A stretch of DNA of 64,000 bases from assembly GCA_014338405.1 (NCBI GenBank), contig JTDE01002001.1:12470-76469 (forward strand). The letters are read 5' to 3'. Within the stretch, counting starts at the first letter, position 1, and every line of letters starts with the position of its first letter. The notes beneath the pieces were generated by a model, which had not been told where the DNA came from, made no database searches, and saw only the letters and a program-made list of their open reading frames with translations. Source of the stretch: Paragonimus skrjabini miyazakii (Eukaryota > Platyhelminthes > Trematoda > Plagiorchiida > Troglotrematidae). Below are positions 61,580-64,000 of this stretch, one piece after another. The position numbers were made by a program, and so were the translations under genes.

Positions 61580-63339
61580 TCCTCTTTATAGTAGGCCTCG
61601 TTGACCAGTTCCTCACTGTAGCGAATGATGACGGTCGGCGAGAACATAACAAGAAAATTTTTAAACTTCGCCCTCGGATCTTTCTCAGACAACAGTGTTC
61701 TTGCCGAAGTCGTTCGTGGTGCTTCTAGCGATCGCTCTAATGCATCACTCCACTCTCATTCTCCAAAAATCTTTCTATGCGAGTAATCTTATTTTTTGTT
61801 ATTGTTACTGCAATTCCTAAGAGAGGTGCTACACCCTGTTTTCAATGAATGCCCCCCAGATCATCAGACGCCTGCTTGATATTGAACAAGAAAAACCGAC
61901 TGGATCCGGGACCCTTGGGCCTCTGCCTCGAACCCGTGTACCAACCGATGAATCGTTGAAGAAAAAATTTGTAATCTAGTGAGGTTCCGAAGACGTGGCT
62001 TGTAAAGCTTCATGGTGCAACACCATTTCTATCAAGATTGCATTTCAGAAAGGCCGAAGCTCGCATCATACCAGATCAAGAATCATCCTGGCCCGAAGAG
62101 TTTGGACTATCGGCTTCCCATAAGCGTATTAATCACTGAAACCTGTTTTATGGTTACCGCAATACGTTGATGTTTGCCCACAGTGTGTTCACATATGGCA
62201 TCTACTACGTCTGATCAGCTGATATACGGGATCACGACCACTCTTAAACAAGGGGTTTAATGTCCGTCGGCAACCGTAAGATCTCGTTTTTTAAATCAAC
62301 CACCAATGGCCTTGAAAAACGGCGGTTTTACCGTTGTAAGATTTAGATACCGCACACATAAAAAATAATGGAGGATGGGGAACAACAAGAAGTAAGCGTT
62401 CACAGTAGATTCTGGTGAATACGTCAAACAGATTGCAGGTATTTATATCGTATCGATAGAGGAGTTGTCTGATCTAAAACGGTGACACTCGCGAGTATAA
62501 TAATCATAATAGATGTTGGCTATAACTACATGGTTGGGGTTTTGGTGCGTAGTGGATTACTTTCTGGTACATGAGGTCAGCTATGCCGCCACGGGCACGA
62601 AACGAGTGCGCATGTAGTGCAATAGTATGCTGGTTCATTTACATTGCTCAAAATGTGTATCGCATTTCATTATATTTTAATATGACCCAGTTTTGTTATG
62701 TATTTTTTCCCATACTACGCAGTTATTTTTTCATTAGTCTTGCTCACACTCCGTATTGTTATGAAGTGTCGTAGGGGTTGTTAGAAAAGGGACAATCAGT
62801 GAAGCAGTAATCCATTCATAGCTGTCTTGACCCAATGCACATGGGTCCCGAGTAAACGCCATGAACGCTCCATGAACGCCATTATGGAGCATGTAGTTTG
62901 AACCTACGCCATCATTATGCACCTGCTGATGCTAAACGTTTTTTTAGCTTCCAGGTTACCAATAATAACACTGTGCGATATCAGATTAGACAGTTCAGTG
63001 ACCACATGGGACGGATATTTGTTCACAGACTGCGGCCTGCAAAAATGTCAACGGTGAAAGTGATGGTTGTCACGGACCTAAATATTCTACAAAGTACAGG
63101 CCATAACTGCAGTTCCGATGACTAGACGGCTACATCATTAGCATTGATAAGCGATGCTTGGTATGTCAAGTGTAACATGGCATACTTCCCGCGGGGTATT
63201 AATTTCGAAGTGCAATCACGGGGTGCTCGCAACAAACAACAAAAGTCAGTAGGCACAGACTTCGCCAAAGGGTTAATTATTCGCAACAACGTTGTAACTG
63301 CCCCCCTGGGAGCCTCCTATTCTCATGTCCATTCTTTCA
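61580..63339. other. Unassigned interval
   Basis: Open frames of up to about 75 codons on both strands (for example 62898-63125) match nothing. A short direct repeat, CATGAACGC(T/C)CATGAACGCC, occurs at 62860-62880. No element protein recognised. Confidence 0.5.
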
Positions 63340-63600
63340 ATCATTCTAACACGTTGGACGATCTTCCATATTCCCCTGAGTCACGTGCAGTTGGTGAACT
63401 GCTATTACCTGTGTCATTGTACACACGCCATCTAAAGAGGAAATGACAAATGGAAAAAGCTTACATTTTCTCGACACTGTTTTAAGAATACCACTATCAA
63501 AGTGATCACTGGCCTCCGCTGTTATACACATCGTCGTTCCCAAAGATTGACAGTCCACCTACGATGGGAGTCATATTGAATTCTTACATGTTCGTCAACT
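63340..63600 (+). mobile_element. Possible Penelope-like RT fragment
   Basis: A plus frame reads NGKSLHFLDTVLRIPLSK and, past a stop, SLASAVIHIVVPKD then QSTYDGSHIEF, resembling the (E)NGxLxFLDxxVxR...VYRKxTHTDRYL block that follows the YVDD motif in Penelope-like RTs. Two stops; no catalytic motif preserved upstream. Confidence 0.45.
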
Positions 63601-63784
63601 TCGACAGATTCTCACCTGGTTGTTATGATGGTAGAACAGAAGAAATGAACGATAGCAGAACACACTATCATAAAAGACCCTAAACATAAGAACACCATAC
63701 CACATTCTTCAGAGATCACTTTACTTTGCCAAACACATCCAATGTGCATTAGATTTAAACAATCAGAGATCAACAAGCAACATC

Positions 63785-63884
63785 NNNNNNNNNNNNNNNN
63801 NNNNNNNNNNNNNNNNNNNNNNNNNNNNNNNNNNNNNNNNNNNNNNNNNNNNNNNNNNNNNNNNNNNNNNNNNNNNNNNNNNNN
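63785..63884. other. Assembly gap (100 N)
   Basis: Fixed-length N run near the right edge; I see no overlap between its flanks. Confidence 0.97.
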
Positions 63885-64000
63885 TACACACAATCATTTA
63901 TACGTGAGTATAAACTTTTCCTGTTTTGTTTTCACACAACCATGTATACAGGAAGCACATTGTTGCATGGGCATCATCGAACCTTTCATGGTGAGATTCT

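Overview
The window looks like nuclear DNA of a repeat-rich invertebrate, most probably a digenean trematode (flatworm). Protein-coding sequence is sparse and split into short exons with GT-AG introns of 0.2 to 9 kb. The repeats (RTE-like and CR1-like LINEs, Penelope-like elements, a Ty3/gypsy relic, a Mutator-like transposase, tRNA-derived SINEs) are of the kinds common in fluke genomes. The taxonomic call is inference from family resemblance; no species can be named. Three runs of exactly 100 N mark scaffold gaps.

The one clear host gene is pyruvate carboxylase on the minus strand. Fourteen exons run from the start codon at 44674 down to 3500 and encode about 773 residues: a mitochondrial leader, the whole biotin carboxylase domain, the linker, and the first part of the carboxyltransferase domain up to the catalytic Lys of the KDMAG motif. 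The remaining ~400 residues (rest of carboxyltransferase and the biotin carrier domain) lie beyond the left edge. All fourteen exons join in frame. An N gap inside exon 3 appears to be artificial, because the two contig ends overlap by 10 bases.

The introns hold decayed mobile DNA: tRNA-like SINEs at 1.3-2.8 kb, a Penelope-like fragment at 9.4-10.25 kb, a GC-rich 173-bp tandem duplication near 16.8-17.1 kb, a hairpin repeat with 85-bp arms at 22.8 kb, and the 3' end of an RTE-like LINE at 26.4-27.4 kb. The first exon of pyruvate carboxylase and a CR1-like LINE lie between two inverted copies of a 457-bp sequence (43682-44138 and 47942-48398).

Upstream of the gene, 48-64 kb is almost entirely transposon-derived: two unassigned Cys-rich open frames, a Mutator-like transposase fragment with 68-bp tandem repeats, a Penelope-like endonuclease end, a CR1/jockey-like LINE, and a Ty3/gypsy gag-pol relic. 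The 5' end of that relic forms a palindrome with ~1-kb arms at 59280-61579, and another Penelope-like fragment lies near the right edge. I saw no rRNA, functional tRNA, CRISPR array or operon.
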